Source of the DNA: Pochonia chlamydosporia 170 | Lineage: Eukaryota; Ascomycota; Sordariomycetes; Hypocreales; Clavicipitaceae | Direction: 5' to 3' | DNA: 64,000 bases | Assembly (NCBI RefSeq): GCF_001653235.2 | Contig: NC_035790.1 | Location: forward strand, 3,906,001 to 3,970,000 | Shown: one piece after another, positions 23,287 to 34,238 of the stretch | How positions within the stretch are numbered: position 1 is the first letter of the stretch | Layout of the letters: every line of letters begins with the position of its first letter | Program-made: the position numbers and the translations under genes | The notes under the pieces: generated by a model | What the model was told of the DNA's origin: nothing | What the model saw: the letters and a program-made list of their open reading frames with translations, nothing else | The model's database searches: none

Positions 23287-25237
23287 ATGTCTCTCTTCGT
23301 TCTTGCCGAGACGCCGGCAGGGTGAGTTTTTCCCAATGACGCTTCGCAGAACCCTTGATTCTTCAATTTCAATGGTTAACACAATGTAGCTATGGCCTGT
23401 TCAAGGCTGCCGACAAGAAAATGTTCAAGAATGAGGACCTGGCTGCCGAACTTGGACGGCCCGAGAAGTTGGTCGAAATGTAAGAGCAAAATTCATCTGT
23501 CCAAAATCTTTGCCACGACAATCTAACACACCGGGTTTCAGGCTCAAATTGAAAAAGTTTGTCAAGTTCGACAGCGCCGCCATGGCCCTCGAAGAAGCCG
23601 CGTCTCTCAAGGAGGGCAAAGTCCCCGAACTCCTCACATCTCTGTTGGAAGATCTCAAGGGCGAGAAGAAGGCCTCACTCGCCGTTGCCGACATGAAGTT
23701 GGGTACCTCCATTTCCAACTTGCCCCAGTTCAACATCTCCGCCGTGTCTGGATCTGAAACCATGGATGTCTTCCGAGGCATTCGTGAGCATCTCTCATCG
23801 CTCATCCCTGGATTGGAGCAGGAAATCGTCGATCGCATGTCGCTCGGTCTCTCTCACTCGATGTCCCGCCACAAGCTCAAGTTCTCCGCCGAAAAGGTCG
23901 ACTCTATGATTATCCAGGCTGTCAAGTTGATTGATGATATGGACAAGGAACTGAACGTCTACGCTATGCGAACCAAGGAATGGTACGGCTGGCACTTCCC
24001 TGAAATGGCCAAAATTCTCAACGACAACCTTGCCTACGCTCGTGTCATTCTGACCGTTGGTATGCGAACCAACATTGCCGACAGCGACTTGTCTGAGATC
24101 CTCCCCGAGGAGGTCGAGGTCGCCATCAAGGCCGCCGCCGAAATCAGCATGGGTACAGAAATCACTGAGGAAGATTTGGACAACATCAAGCTTCTGGCCG
24201 ATCAGGTTATTCGCTACTCTGAGTACCGCGCCCAGCTCTCTTCCTACCTTGAGACCCGTATGCGGGCCATCGCCCCCAACCTGACTGCCCTGGTCGGTTA
24301 CCTTGTCGGAGCCAGGCTCATCGCTCACGCCGGTTCCCTCATCAGCCTGGCGAAGTCCCCCGGTTCCACCATCCAGATCTTGGGTGCTGAGAAGGCACTC
24401 TTCCGAGCCCTCAAGACCAAGCACGATACCCCCAAGTATGGTTTGATCTACCACTCTTCCCTTATTGGTCAGGCCACCGGCCGCAACAAGGGTAAGATTG
24501 CCCGTATGCTGTCTGCCAAGGCGGCCCTCGGTCTGCGTGTTGACGCTCTTGGTGGTGATGATGAGGAGCAGGATGAGGATGAGCGAGCCATCCTCGGTCT
24601 CAGCAACCGCATCAAGTTGGAAAACCACCTCCGAAAGCTCGAGGGCAAGCCACCCCTGCCCAAGGGCGCCAATGTTGCCCCATCAGGTGAGATTGTTGGT
24701 GCTGGTGCATTCATTCTCAAGGAGACCCGACGATACAACACCGACGCCGACGGTGTCACTGAGGAGCAAGTCAACGGCGACTCCTCTTCCAAGAAGGAGA
24801 AGAAGTCCAAGGACAAGAAGAAGCCAAAGATTGAAGTCGTCGAGGAGGACTCAGACGACGAGATGAAGGACGCCGCCGCCGACGACAGTGACGACGACGA
24901 TGCCACAACTCCCGCCGCCAAGGTCCCCAAGCTGTCAAGTGAAGAGTACGAGCGCCTCGCCGAAGCCGCCGGCCTGTCAGTCAAGAAGTTCAAGCGAAAG
25001 TACGAACGTGGCGACGTCCAGCTCAACTCCGACGGCACCCCCAAGGTCTTCAGCAAAAAGGAACTCAAGAAGCTGCGCAAGGCCGAGGCCGCCGCCCAAT
25101 CCACACCCTCAAAGTCCGCCGCCGAGCCCACCCCCGAAAAGAAGAAGAAGAGAAAGCACAACGACGACGAAGAGGTCGAGTCCTCCAAAAAGGACAAGAA
25201 GCAGAAGAAGAAGAAGCGCCACTCCGACGCCGAGTAG
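23287..25237 (+). CDS. NOP58: Nop58, core protein of C/D box snoRNPs
   Basis: Three exons, 23287-23321, 23390-23479 and 23542-25237, give 606 aa. Nop58 works in the nucleolus with Nop56, fibrillarin and Snu13 to guide 2'-O-methylation and cleavage of pre-rRNA. The N-terminal NOP5NT domain begins [19 protein letters not shown]; the coiled-coil region includes [11 protein letters not shown] and [15 protein letters not shown]. The Nop domain carries [39 protein letters not shown] and [20 protein letters not shown]. After residue ~420 the tail is charged and low-complexity with KKE/KKD clusters, as in yeast Nop58. The gene is convergent with a stomatin gene about 1.1 kb away. Confidence 0.97.
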
Positions 25238-26313
25238 AAGACGGCCCAAGAGAAAATCGCAACTTTGAAATGCGGCCGCAGGGGAAAGAAGAGGAAAACG
25301 GACCACAAAACAACAATGGGATCAGAACAGGGCCTGCGATTGTCTGCGATGTGTAGATATATGGATTGATACCTGAGATTCTAAAAGGCGGCGGGGGGTC
25401 AAAAAACAGGAGATACGAATCTTGTGCCCTCTTGACTTCTTGTGCCGATTAGGGCGCCGGCGTTCTTGGGAAATGGTTGATTTTGTATGGCATTTGGCGC
25501 GACTGGCTATCTTCTTCTTTTGTCTTTGCTTTTTATTTTGCTCTACTTTCTAATGTGATCAAATTTCTCTCATGTAACCCTAACTTTTGGTCACATTTTT
25601 CTATGACTGGAATTTATGGGTGGGCCAAAGGGAATATGCTTAGTAGAGTTCAATGGCATCATCATTAAATGAATCATGGGTGTTTATCATCACGGTGATG
25701 GCTCAGTGACATATCATTTGCAACTGCGCTGTATTCATGGCCAGCTAATGTTCTACAACAAATTACCTAGGTATACAGAGCGCGCTTCCTCCAGTTTCCA
25801 AAGCGAGCGATTAGGGGTATCCGTCGCAAGATCCTGAGTAAGACTCCATCCAAGACCAATCCATACGTTTCCTCTCCTTCCCATCTCACAACGGGGGTAT
25901 TAAGCGACGGGGGGTATCATCATCCATCTTCGTGAATCCTGCTTCGATCAAAGCCGAGGGTAGCCCTAAATAAAACTTTGCGGTATCTTCCTCCCAACAA
26001 CGGGATTTAAAAGGTTTCAAATCAAACAGAAAACAGAACGGGAACGAGGTGACGTGACCTGGGTAAATCATAGCAGGCCGTGTGCGGTAGAAAGGGGGTA
26101 TTTGTATGTCGAATCATGCGTTCGAGTGTGAGGACCTGGCGACATTGCTGACTCGAAGTGAATGCGGAAGACAAGGAAGAGCATCGTTGAAAACTTATGG
26201 GAGCCCATCAAAAGGGCATCTCTCGAAATCAAGTAGACCACGCTAATCGACCGAATCACTCCGAGTTAGCATATCACGTTCTTGTCATGTCACGTCCATA
26301 AACGCGGGCATCG
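25238..26313. other. Intergenic region between convergent NOP58 and stomatin genes
   Basis: About 1.08 kb between two 3' ends, AT-rich, without a supportable frame or RNA gene. Confidence 0.5.
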
Positions 26314-27499
26314 TTAGATGTTCTCCACGACGCGGGCGTTGATGGCGGTTTGCAAACCGGGGTCCTGACCTCCGAAATCATTTTGGTTTCCGTCGTTTCG
26401 CCCAAAGCCGCTGCCCTCGCCAGTTTCCTGAGCATTGATGGCATTGAAGGCTTGGAGATTCTGGCTTGAGCCAGGCAAGAAGATGACCTTGCTATTGGCC
26501 GACTTGGCCATGGCCTGCATCGCTTCGAGGTAACGGATCTGCATGGCAGGGGCAGAGCTGAGAATGTCGGCAGCCTGTCGCATCAACTTGGCAGATTCGA
26601 CCTGAGTAATGAGCGGGTTAGCTTGCTGGTGATATAATGGTGAGAAGAGACTTGGGTTGCTAAGCTTACCTCAGCCTTGGCTGCGATGACCTTGCTTTCT
26701 CCGATACGCTTGCTCTGAGCAGCCATTGAGAGAGACTCCTGGAGATCTTGACTGAAAATGATGTCCTTGATGAGCATGCTTTCAACCTGGACACCCCAAC
26801 CCGCGGCAACGTCCTCAATGATTTCGCGAATGGAGTCAGCAATTTCCTCGCGTCGCTCAATAACATCCTGAAGAACACGGGCTCCGATGACGTGACGAAG
26901 TGTGGTCTGGGTACGCTCCAGCAGTGCCTGGCGGACATTGGAAATGCCAAAGGCAGCCTTATGGGGAGCTACAATGTGGTAGTAGATGACAGAGGTCAGG
27001 CGCAACGTGACGTTGTCCTTGGTCATGCAGATCTGCTCAGGAACCTCGGACGTCTGAATCTTGACATCGATCTGAAGGAGCCTTTCGCTGAGAGGGTTCA
27101 CTTTGACCAGGCCAGGGTCGACAGCCTTGTAGAAGCGACCAAATTTGGTGATGAGACCGACATTACCCTGGTTGACGTTCTTGTAAGGGTTCGGGCAGCA
27201 GAAGCAAACGGGGATAGCTCCCAAGGTTCCAATGCAGGCACCGAGTGTATTGACTGTAGGGAGATATTAGCAAATGTAAAATGAGTGGCCAAATGGCGAT
27301 AAATGTCAAGAGAGGAATGCTTGGACATACTCATGGCACCATACCAGCCCTTGGGGTTTGGATCGTTGCCAATAAGAGTGGCATAGCTCTGTTGGAGATC
27401 CTCTTGCCTTGGCGGCTCCACATTCATCTTGGGCTGGCTGTCATATGCAGGCGCAGCGGCCTTGCCAGCAGAAGATCCTCCTCCGTTTACCTGGGCCAT
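26314..27499 (-). CDS. Stomatin-family SPFH-domain membrane protein
   Basis: Three exons on the minus strand, 27499-27331, 27253-26670 and 26601-26314, give 346 aa. Stomatins scaffold cholesterol/ergosterol-rich membrane patches and regulate channels and transporters. The sequence shows a polar N-terminus, a hydrophobic hairpin with Cys residues at about 57-78 (INTLGACIGTLGAIPVCFCC, likely palmitoylation sites), and the SPFH core (NVGLITKFGRFYKAVDPGL, TKDNVTLRLTSVIYYHI, RHVIGARVLQDVIERREEIA, GWGVQVESMLIKDI). A helix follows (SAKLMRQAADILSSAPAMQ, RYLEAMQAMAKSANSKVIF), then a Gly/Asn/Gln-rich tail. It belongs to the stomatin/podocin type rather than mitochondrial Slp2, because it has the hairpin and no presequence. 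Confidence 0.9.
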
Positions 27500-30400
27500 G
27501 ATGGGTTCCGTGGACGAAGTGAAGGAGGTCGTTGTTGCGACGGCTGCTAATGCAGACTTTGTGGTGTCAACAGATGTGTTAAATGAAACACGGAGCAGAG
27601 ATGCGAAGGGATAAAGCGCGGATATAAACCACTATCAAATGGAAATGTCCTGCACAATGCGATTGTCTATTGCAGTGTATGGCCGTGTGAAGGGGTGACA
27701 CTTGGCTTTTATGTCGACGATGGAGGGGACGATGGACGGGCTATATTTATGAGTGACGGCGGTTCGCAATGTCTCTGACGTCGACCAAAAGACTGGGCGC
27801 GCAACTTGAGAATTGGTGCGGCAACTTGAACAGCCAGTTTTGGGTGGTGTGAAGGATGAGGCAGTGGAGCTTGTAGCTAGGCGGGTGGAGGCACAGCCAT
27901 GGCCGCTACTGGCAGTTGAACTGGCCGGGGCGAGGAAGGCAAGGGTTAACTCCCAAGAACTCCCCAGCAGACTGCGATTTGTGGATGGTCTGAGCGGATA
28001 GCCGGCATGAGGCGCAGGGTGGGGAAGCGAGAGTGGGCAGGTGCTCTGTTCTGTTTGTCACTGCTGCTTGCCGATGAGCTGCTGTGTGGAAGGTGCGATG
28101 GGCAACGGCATCCGTCATGATGCATTTGAAAGTATAGAGTACGGAATGCAAGTCAACCAGTTCTGGTCTGTCGCTGCAGCGGAATCTGTGTTGCTGCTCA
28201 TGACTCCTCATGACGTGTAATATTTTTAGGCTTCCTCCGCGTATTCACCTCTCAACGTTCTGCCTGTTCATTTGAACCAAACAATACTAGCATGGCGGTG
28301 CATGTTTACTCTTCTGGCTCAGTTGATTCCACACATGCAAGAGCCAAGCAGAGCTGGTACAGGCCGGCGCACAATCAATTGGTTCTGTTGGACATGCTCT
28401 TACAAATAGTGGGTCGATATGCGGCAAGGGTTGGGAGCCTTTGCTTGGCACCGTCACAAAGTCACCAAGTCGCAAAGCCCTCCATGTCGCTTCCCGCAAG
28501 TGAGTTACTGGCCGACATACGATGAATCCGAAGTCAAAATGAGGCTGCCAAATCTCCTTTGCTGACCGAAGAAAGCAAGCAATATTGAGCCCCCAAAGCG
28601 TTGGATTATCAACAGCAAAATGTTGAAACAAACATCGATGCGCCACTTGTCGTTGACCAGCAATTTTTCCTTGTGTCACCGCACAGCTCCCTCGATGAAC
28701 CCCGAACTCCTGTTTCGCAACAGCCAAAGTGTCGCATCATGCGTTTCCCAAACCATCAACCCTACATATGTACGGAGTACATTGCAAAGTTTCTGTGAAC
28801 CCCTCAAAGCTTCTGGGCCATTCGCACAGAACCGGGGCCGTTTAGCCGTTCATCTATTCGAAAACACAGTGAGCGCACCGAGCCTTCTCTGGCCGGGCTG
28901 TTTGAAGGAGCCGATCGCCGTCTGTCAATTCGCACTAGCAATCGGAACTGCACAGCCGTGGACACCCTTGATGATGAGAGACCAGACAGTCTTGTCACAA
29001 CAGCAGCGAACTCTGGTATCCAAAGAATTAATACGGGTCTGGTCAGAAACCCAAAGCTTCGGTAATACGCTCCAACTGCATCGCCACACCTTTTGGCAAG
29101 GGTAGCTACACGCTTGAGACATTGTTCCAATGACAAGCCTCCATGTCCCTCCACTTCAAGAACATATCTTTCTTGAAAGATCAACCCCAGGTCTTGCTAT
29201 GAGAAACACTTGACATCCTGACTGAAGTTCTCAGGGTTGTTAGATGCACTGCCTCCGATCCGTTTCCGCTCTGTCCACTCTGCTACATTACAACGCCAAC
29301 TGCTTACTCGAATCCACGGTTGTAGGGCGGATTTAGGTTGACCGTCTCCAGCTTTTGGCGTCATGTGCAGACAAGGTTTGGTGGCAACGCCTGCCTTGTG
29401 TCCATTATGGCAACGACCGAAGCGTCATCAGAATGATTGTCTTTTGTTGGTTTGGCTTCTGGAAGCCTACTCCATTTGGCTCTGCCACGATTACCTTGCA
29501 TCTGAAGACCCGTCTACATGCAATGCCAGCCTCAATATTCGATCCCATGATCACAAGTTTGTGGGTTTTTGTCCTCTGCCCGGCTCCGGATGTTATACTC
29601 TGATGCAGTACCTCTAGAGTATCAGGCTCCCAGCCCAGGGTAGCGGATTATGTTGTAGAATCTTTTACCCACGGCAGGGAGTGATAGGTCAGTAATATTT
29701 AACATAATTGATTGCAAGACATCTTTGATCTCCCACTCCAGACCGAGCAATCTCCGCAGAGTCAGTACTGTCGGTGATCCAGTGGCAGCACAGTTTCCTG
29801 GTCATCCTTTGAAGGCCATGAAACCAATACTCAGCCCTGCCAGTAGATGTCACATAATTGCAATGTACAAACATAATGAACCCCAATACCTACATTTGCT
29901 AGATCAACCTCGACCCACAAGGCAGTGTAGACCTGTGCTCTCACCAACCATCACTTCAACTTCCTCATCAGGCAAGCATAGATCGGCAGGCATCAGTATT
30001 CTTCCAACCTTCAATGCCTCGAAAGGCTGAATTGTACACGGTTACAACGAATTGACATCATGTCATCAGGGCAAATAAGCTGGTTGCCCTTACCAAGCGG
30101 CCATGGCCGGACATAGCCACCGTGGTGTTGCACAATCGACTTGTGTCATGGCAACATGAAGCTTGCAATACACGAGGTCGATTGCCATCTAAAGTGAAGC
30201 GTGCATATGTTATGCATTTGCTCATCTTACAAGTCAGCAGGATTCTACTGTGATTGGTCTTCACCACCGGCCACTTATGAGAAGGTGGTCAGTCCTCCAA
30301 CGTCAGATGTGCGTTTAAAGCTGCTAACCGACGTAGGTCCCGGTCAAGCAAACTACATGTAGATGCAATTTCTGGTTCCAGAACGCGGCTAGTGTGCCAT

Positions 30401-30649
30401 CACATCTGCATGTTGTGTCTTGCACCGCCTCTATATCTGCAAGACAATTCACAGCAAACAGAGACAGTCCTACAAGCAACCTAGGTAGTCAACCCTCAAC
30501 ATGTCCTCTTGGTAAAGATATGGTATTTTATACACGGCCATGCTGCCATACTCAGCCTCTAATGCAAACAAACAACCGTTAACGTTCCCGTCATCAATCA
30601 CTATCGTACAACCATCTACACAAACACCATCCCAAACTACCCAAAACCA
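27500..30649. other. Gene-free stretch of about 3.15 kb
   Basis: No frame here resembles a known family or shows coding-like composition, and possible exons cannot be joined convincingly. It contains GTACGGAGTAC at 28770-28780 and a partial copy (GAGTACGGA) near 28138. It covers the stomatin promoter on the left and the APC10 3' flank on the right. Confidence 0.45.
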
Positions 30650-32168
30650 TCATCGAATCTCAGGTTCCCTCATAAAATCCGGAATCGAAAACCCAGCCTC
30701 CCCACCCTCCAACCTCGCGGCCGCCAACTCCCTCACAATATCACCCAACCTATCCCCCGTATCAAACCGCCCCGTCCGCGTCCCCGTCTCGGTACCCTCA
30801 TCCGCAGCACTCTCCCTCCCCGCCTGTGCGGCATCCGCATCAAACGCATATATCTTTATCCCCCTCAAGTGCGTGTCCTTTCCATTCTGGTGATTCTCCA
30901 GTATCTGCATCTGCAAGACATACGACACCAACGTATTCCCGTCTGGCTCGCCTCCCGCCCCCGCAATCGGAACCTGCTGCCACCCCACGGGGCTGTCCAT
31001 GGTCATGGTCGCAAACTCAATGAGGTTGTTCTCGCTTGTGCCTGACTTGAAGACGATTTTGGTGGGCGTGTAGGACTCGTCCTCGGTGTAGTCGACGAAG
31101 AAGCGGATGTCGCGGATACCGACCCTCTTGACGAAGTAGACTGTTAGTTTGTGCGGCTGCGGGCCATCCGACCTGTTGAACGTGTAAGGCGTTGATATTT
31201 CAGAGTTTTCGGGAAGATTGAGATACATACTGCCAGTACAGTTTGAGGTCATCGCTGCGTAGCTCTTCTACCCCGTTTCCAGGCTTGTGGCTGCTGACGG
31301 TGAACCTGCCGAGGTTGGAAATCTCCTTGAGTCCAATGGTTGCAGGGTCGACTAGGTTGACGATTTCTTGGTCTTCGTCTCCCTCTTCGTCGGCTTCTTC
31401 CTCTACCTGTTCTCCGATGCTGGTGTCTTCGACTTCGTACTGTTCTTGTGACGGGCCGTCGTCGTCGTAGGTCATGGTGTTAGTGGTTCTTGTTTGGTCT
31501 GCCATGGGGTGACGGCCTCTAGCCATGGCGAGAATGCTGAGGTCTGGCTCGGAGCCGGAGTCTTCTGAGTCGTATGGCATGCTGAGTCTTGTGCTTGTGT
31601 AGTGAGCGGCTGTGAGGCAGTTAGTGAGAGTAAGGTGTGAAGTGTTTGCTCAATGAAAGTGAGTTTTGCAGATGTAGACACTGCAAGATTTGCAACAGAG
31701 AAATGACAACATCAGACGTCTATCGCAGCGTAGTAAAACGTAACGAAATTCGCCAGCAATACCACTCGGCACTGGCATAAGTGAATGCTACCTCAACCTT
31801 CCACCAAATAAACCCAAAAAAAATATAAACTCACTCCTATGCAAACGAAACGGATGCGGTGCAGCACCCGCCTCCCGCGATCCCTCCTCCGGTGTCCTCG
31901 AATAACCCGTACCAGCAACGTGCTGCCTCCTCACAACACGCGGCGCCTCACCTCTCAGCGCAGAATTCAAATCGTACCGCAATTCAGGCGTCTGCGCAGA
32001 ATCAATCACCGTTGTCCCGGGCGTGGTTATGGCACGACCAGCGGATTCCCGTCGTCGTTGCTCCTGCCGTTCATGGTCATGATCACGGTCATTGTCTACG
32101 TCTGCGTCTGCGGCAGCAGCATTGGCAGCTACATGGCGGGCTCGGCGCGATCCACGCGCAATGTCCAT
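30650..32168 (-). CDS. DOC1: Anaphase-promoting complex subunit 10 (Doc1)
   Basis: Three exons on the minus strand, 32168-31835, 31609-31231 and 31172-30650, give 411 aa. APC10 helps the APC/C ubiquitin ligase recognise D-box substrates. The DOC domain is at about 202-360: SNLGRFTVSSHKPGNGVEEL, LKLYWQSDGPQPHKLTVYF, DYTEDESYTPTKI, GWQQVPI and LENHQNGKDTHLRGIKIYA. The protein ends in DFMREPEIR; a C-terminal Ile-Arg is the IR tail that docks APC10 on TPR subunits. The first exon is my inference: it has a GTGAGT donor, a CTAAC branch site and CACAG acceptor, keeps the frame, and starts at an ATG in CCACCATGG context. It adds a 121-residue extension with a readable TPELRYDLNSALRGEAPRVV region. Without it, the start would be the ATG at 31580. 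Confidence 0.92.
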
Positions 32169-33105
32169 GGTGGTGTGGTGACTTATACGTTTCTTGACTT
32201 GAAAAGTATAGTCTGGTACATTGGGGGAAAGCCACGCGGGATTGGAGGGGGGTTTAGGTGAGGCTACCAGATACCTAGGTAGCTGGCATAGCGGGAGGAG
32301 TGGTGCGGTACTTGGTGAGATGGGGACTTGTACTCAAGTATGCTGTTCTTGGGCTAGGAGGTACTTGGCTTGTACTATCGACTTCAATGTTTAGCCTGGG
32401 ATGTGTCAAGTTGGGGTTGAGTGTCTGTGGAGTTTTGACGCGTGGTCACGTGTATAGGGTGGGCTGGCGATTTGGTTTCTTTGGTATACATTTGTTTTTT
32501 TGTTGTTCTGCTGTTCATGTTGCTGCTGCTCGTTGATGATTAGTGGAGAGTTGTTTTATTTGGAGTAGGAGTTTTAGTATAAGTTGGTTAGTTGCGCGGT
32601 GGGTGGGTGTTGAGGAGTTTGGAGGTTTGACTCGTGACTTACATGGCTATCATAAGTTGTCCAGATTCGTGTTTCTCATAACAAGACTGGAAAATCCTAA
32701 TCATGCACCAAACGGTATGCTGTTATGATTTCAGAGTAAAGACTTAACTGGCCGTTGTTACTTTGACGAATCTCTGAAACGAACCAATATGAGAAAGTTA
32801 CCCAACATCAACTGTAACAACACCAAGCCAACCTGGAACCACCACGAATAATCTATAAAGACAAAGTTTTAAAACCTTTCAATTAAAACATAAAAATGCA
32901 GATCAGCGTACACGGTAACTTCTACTCAAATGCTCACCTACTCGTAAGCGTAAGCCAATATCACTCAAACTCCATACTCCTTGTCATCAACTGCATGTAA
33001 CAAGAATAGCAACATAGACCAAATCCCAACCCAACCCTATCATCCATCTCAAAATCACCAAAGCAGACGCCTAACAAAACCAACACCACCGCAAACACCC
33101 CAACC
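32169..33105. other. Intergenic region between APC10 start and P4H-like 3' end
   Basis: About 940 bp holding the APC10 promoter. It is G/T-rich on the left and C/A-rich on the right near 33000-33105. No gene is supported. Confidence 0.45.
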
Positions 33106-33950
33106 TCACACCCCCCTCACCTCATCAGGAACCCTCCCCTCCCTCACCCAAATATTCATCCCAACCTTCTCCCCCCTCACCACCGGCAAACCCGCATGCA
33201 AAACCCTCTCATCCCCAACCCTCCATCCCTTCCCCAAATCAACCATATTCTCCCAAAACACCGCATTCCCCTCCACGGGCCGAAACGTAACACCCGCCTC
33301 GTACTCCTCATCGCAGTCTACAAACCTACACCACTCACCGGACTTTGGCTCCAGAAACGGGAAATTCGTGCCGCCGCCAAGAACACCATCCACCTTGACG
33401 TATCCGAAGATGGATGATGCCCTGTTTCCTCCCATGGAAGCCAGCGCGTGCTGCTCGTCCGTGAACCAATCTGTGTGAAAGTGGTATCGTTCCGTGGGGG
33501 CATACTTTACAAGCTGGATGGGCTCCATGTTGGCGGTGTGGATGTCAAGGCCATGGAGGTTCAAGGCACGCTGTTCTAGGCATTGGACTATGGGGGAACG
33601 TTGTAGTGATGTGGATTGGGATGTGCGAACGGCGTGTATCGTTGAAGATGAGTTTTGTGCTACGGCCGAGTGCTTGAAGTTGCCGTCGCTGAGAAACAGT
33701 GAGCATTGTGATGGATGCCATGGCATGAAGACTTGGGTAGGACGTACGCTAATTCCAAAAGGTGTCTTCGTTCATCAGACGTCATAAAGTTCTCGAGATA
33801 CATCACTAGTGGCGATTTACTGACAATGTGAACCTGATATGGCGGATCCTCGCATTTATATTCGCCAGAGAGAGGAACCTGGTCCTGTGCATAGGTTGAG
33901 AGCAGGAGTGCGAATATCGCCGCGCTGTGCGAAACAAATCTGCAATACAT
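33106..33950 (-). CDS. Prolyl-4-hydroxylase-like 2OG-Fe(II) dioxygenase, secretory pathway
   Basis: Two exons on the minus strand, 33950-33748 and 33688-33106, give 261 aa. A hydrophobic N-terminus (AAIFALLLSTYA at 10-21) acts as a signal peptide or short anchor. The P4H fold is complete: RTSQST (89-94), HxD iron motif with H139 and D141 in RYHFHTDWF, SIFGYVKVDGVLGGGTNFPF, distal H232 in VLHAGLPV, and K242 for the 2-oxoglutarate carboxylate in EKVGMNIWV. The protein should hydroxylate prolines of proteins in the ER lumen; the substrate is not known. It ends VPDEVRGV with no HDEL-type tail. It is divergently paired, 288 bp apart, with a PDI-like gene, as expected if the two act together. It could also be a small-molecule hydroxylase, but the HxD...H...K spacing favours P4H. 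Confidence 0.9.
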
Positions 33951-34238
33951 GGCGGCTCTTTTTGTGATTGCAGATGATTATTTTTCAATTCCAAAGGCTA
34001 CTTGGATTGAGTTGAAGCTGGTGGTGTACAGACATTTATGACAGCATCGAACCAGGGGCATGTGAAACGAGGGCCATTGCGCCTCCGGCTTCATCGACCT
34101 TCCCCTGCATTGGTACGTCACAGATTCAAGGAGCTCTTAACTCAACAAGAACTTCGTAGAAAAATAGAACTTGCCATGTATCCTTTCTAGACTGAAAGGA
34201 TTTTCTTACATCAGGCGAGCAAGCGTTGAAATACCACG
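33951..34238. promoter_or_regulatory. Shared promoter region of P4H-like and PDI-like genes
   Basis: A 288-bp gap between start codons, the shortest divergent promoter in the window. It must hold both leaders. I could not name an unfolded-protein-response element in it. Confidence 0.5.

Noticed and set aside
28287..29184. Open frames of 120-150 codons on both strands
   Set aside because: Composition is irregular, frames overlap each other, and none has a recognisable motif or sensible start and splice context.
31839..32261. Plus-strand frame with a membrane-like stretch (LLLPFMVMITVIVYVCVC)
   Set aside because: It lies antisense to the first exon of APC10, has no conserved pattern or splice support, and its hydrophobic run is the complement of an Asp/His/Arg-rich coding segment.
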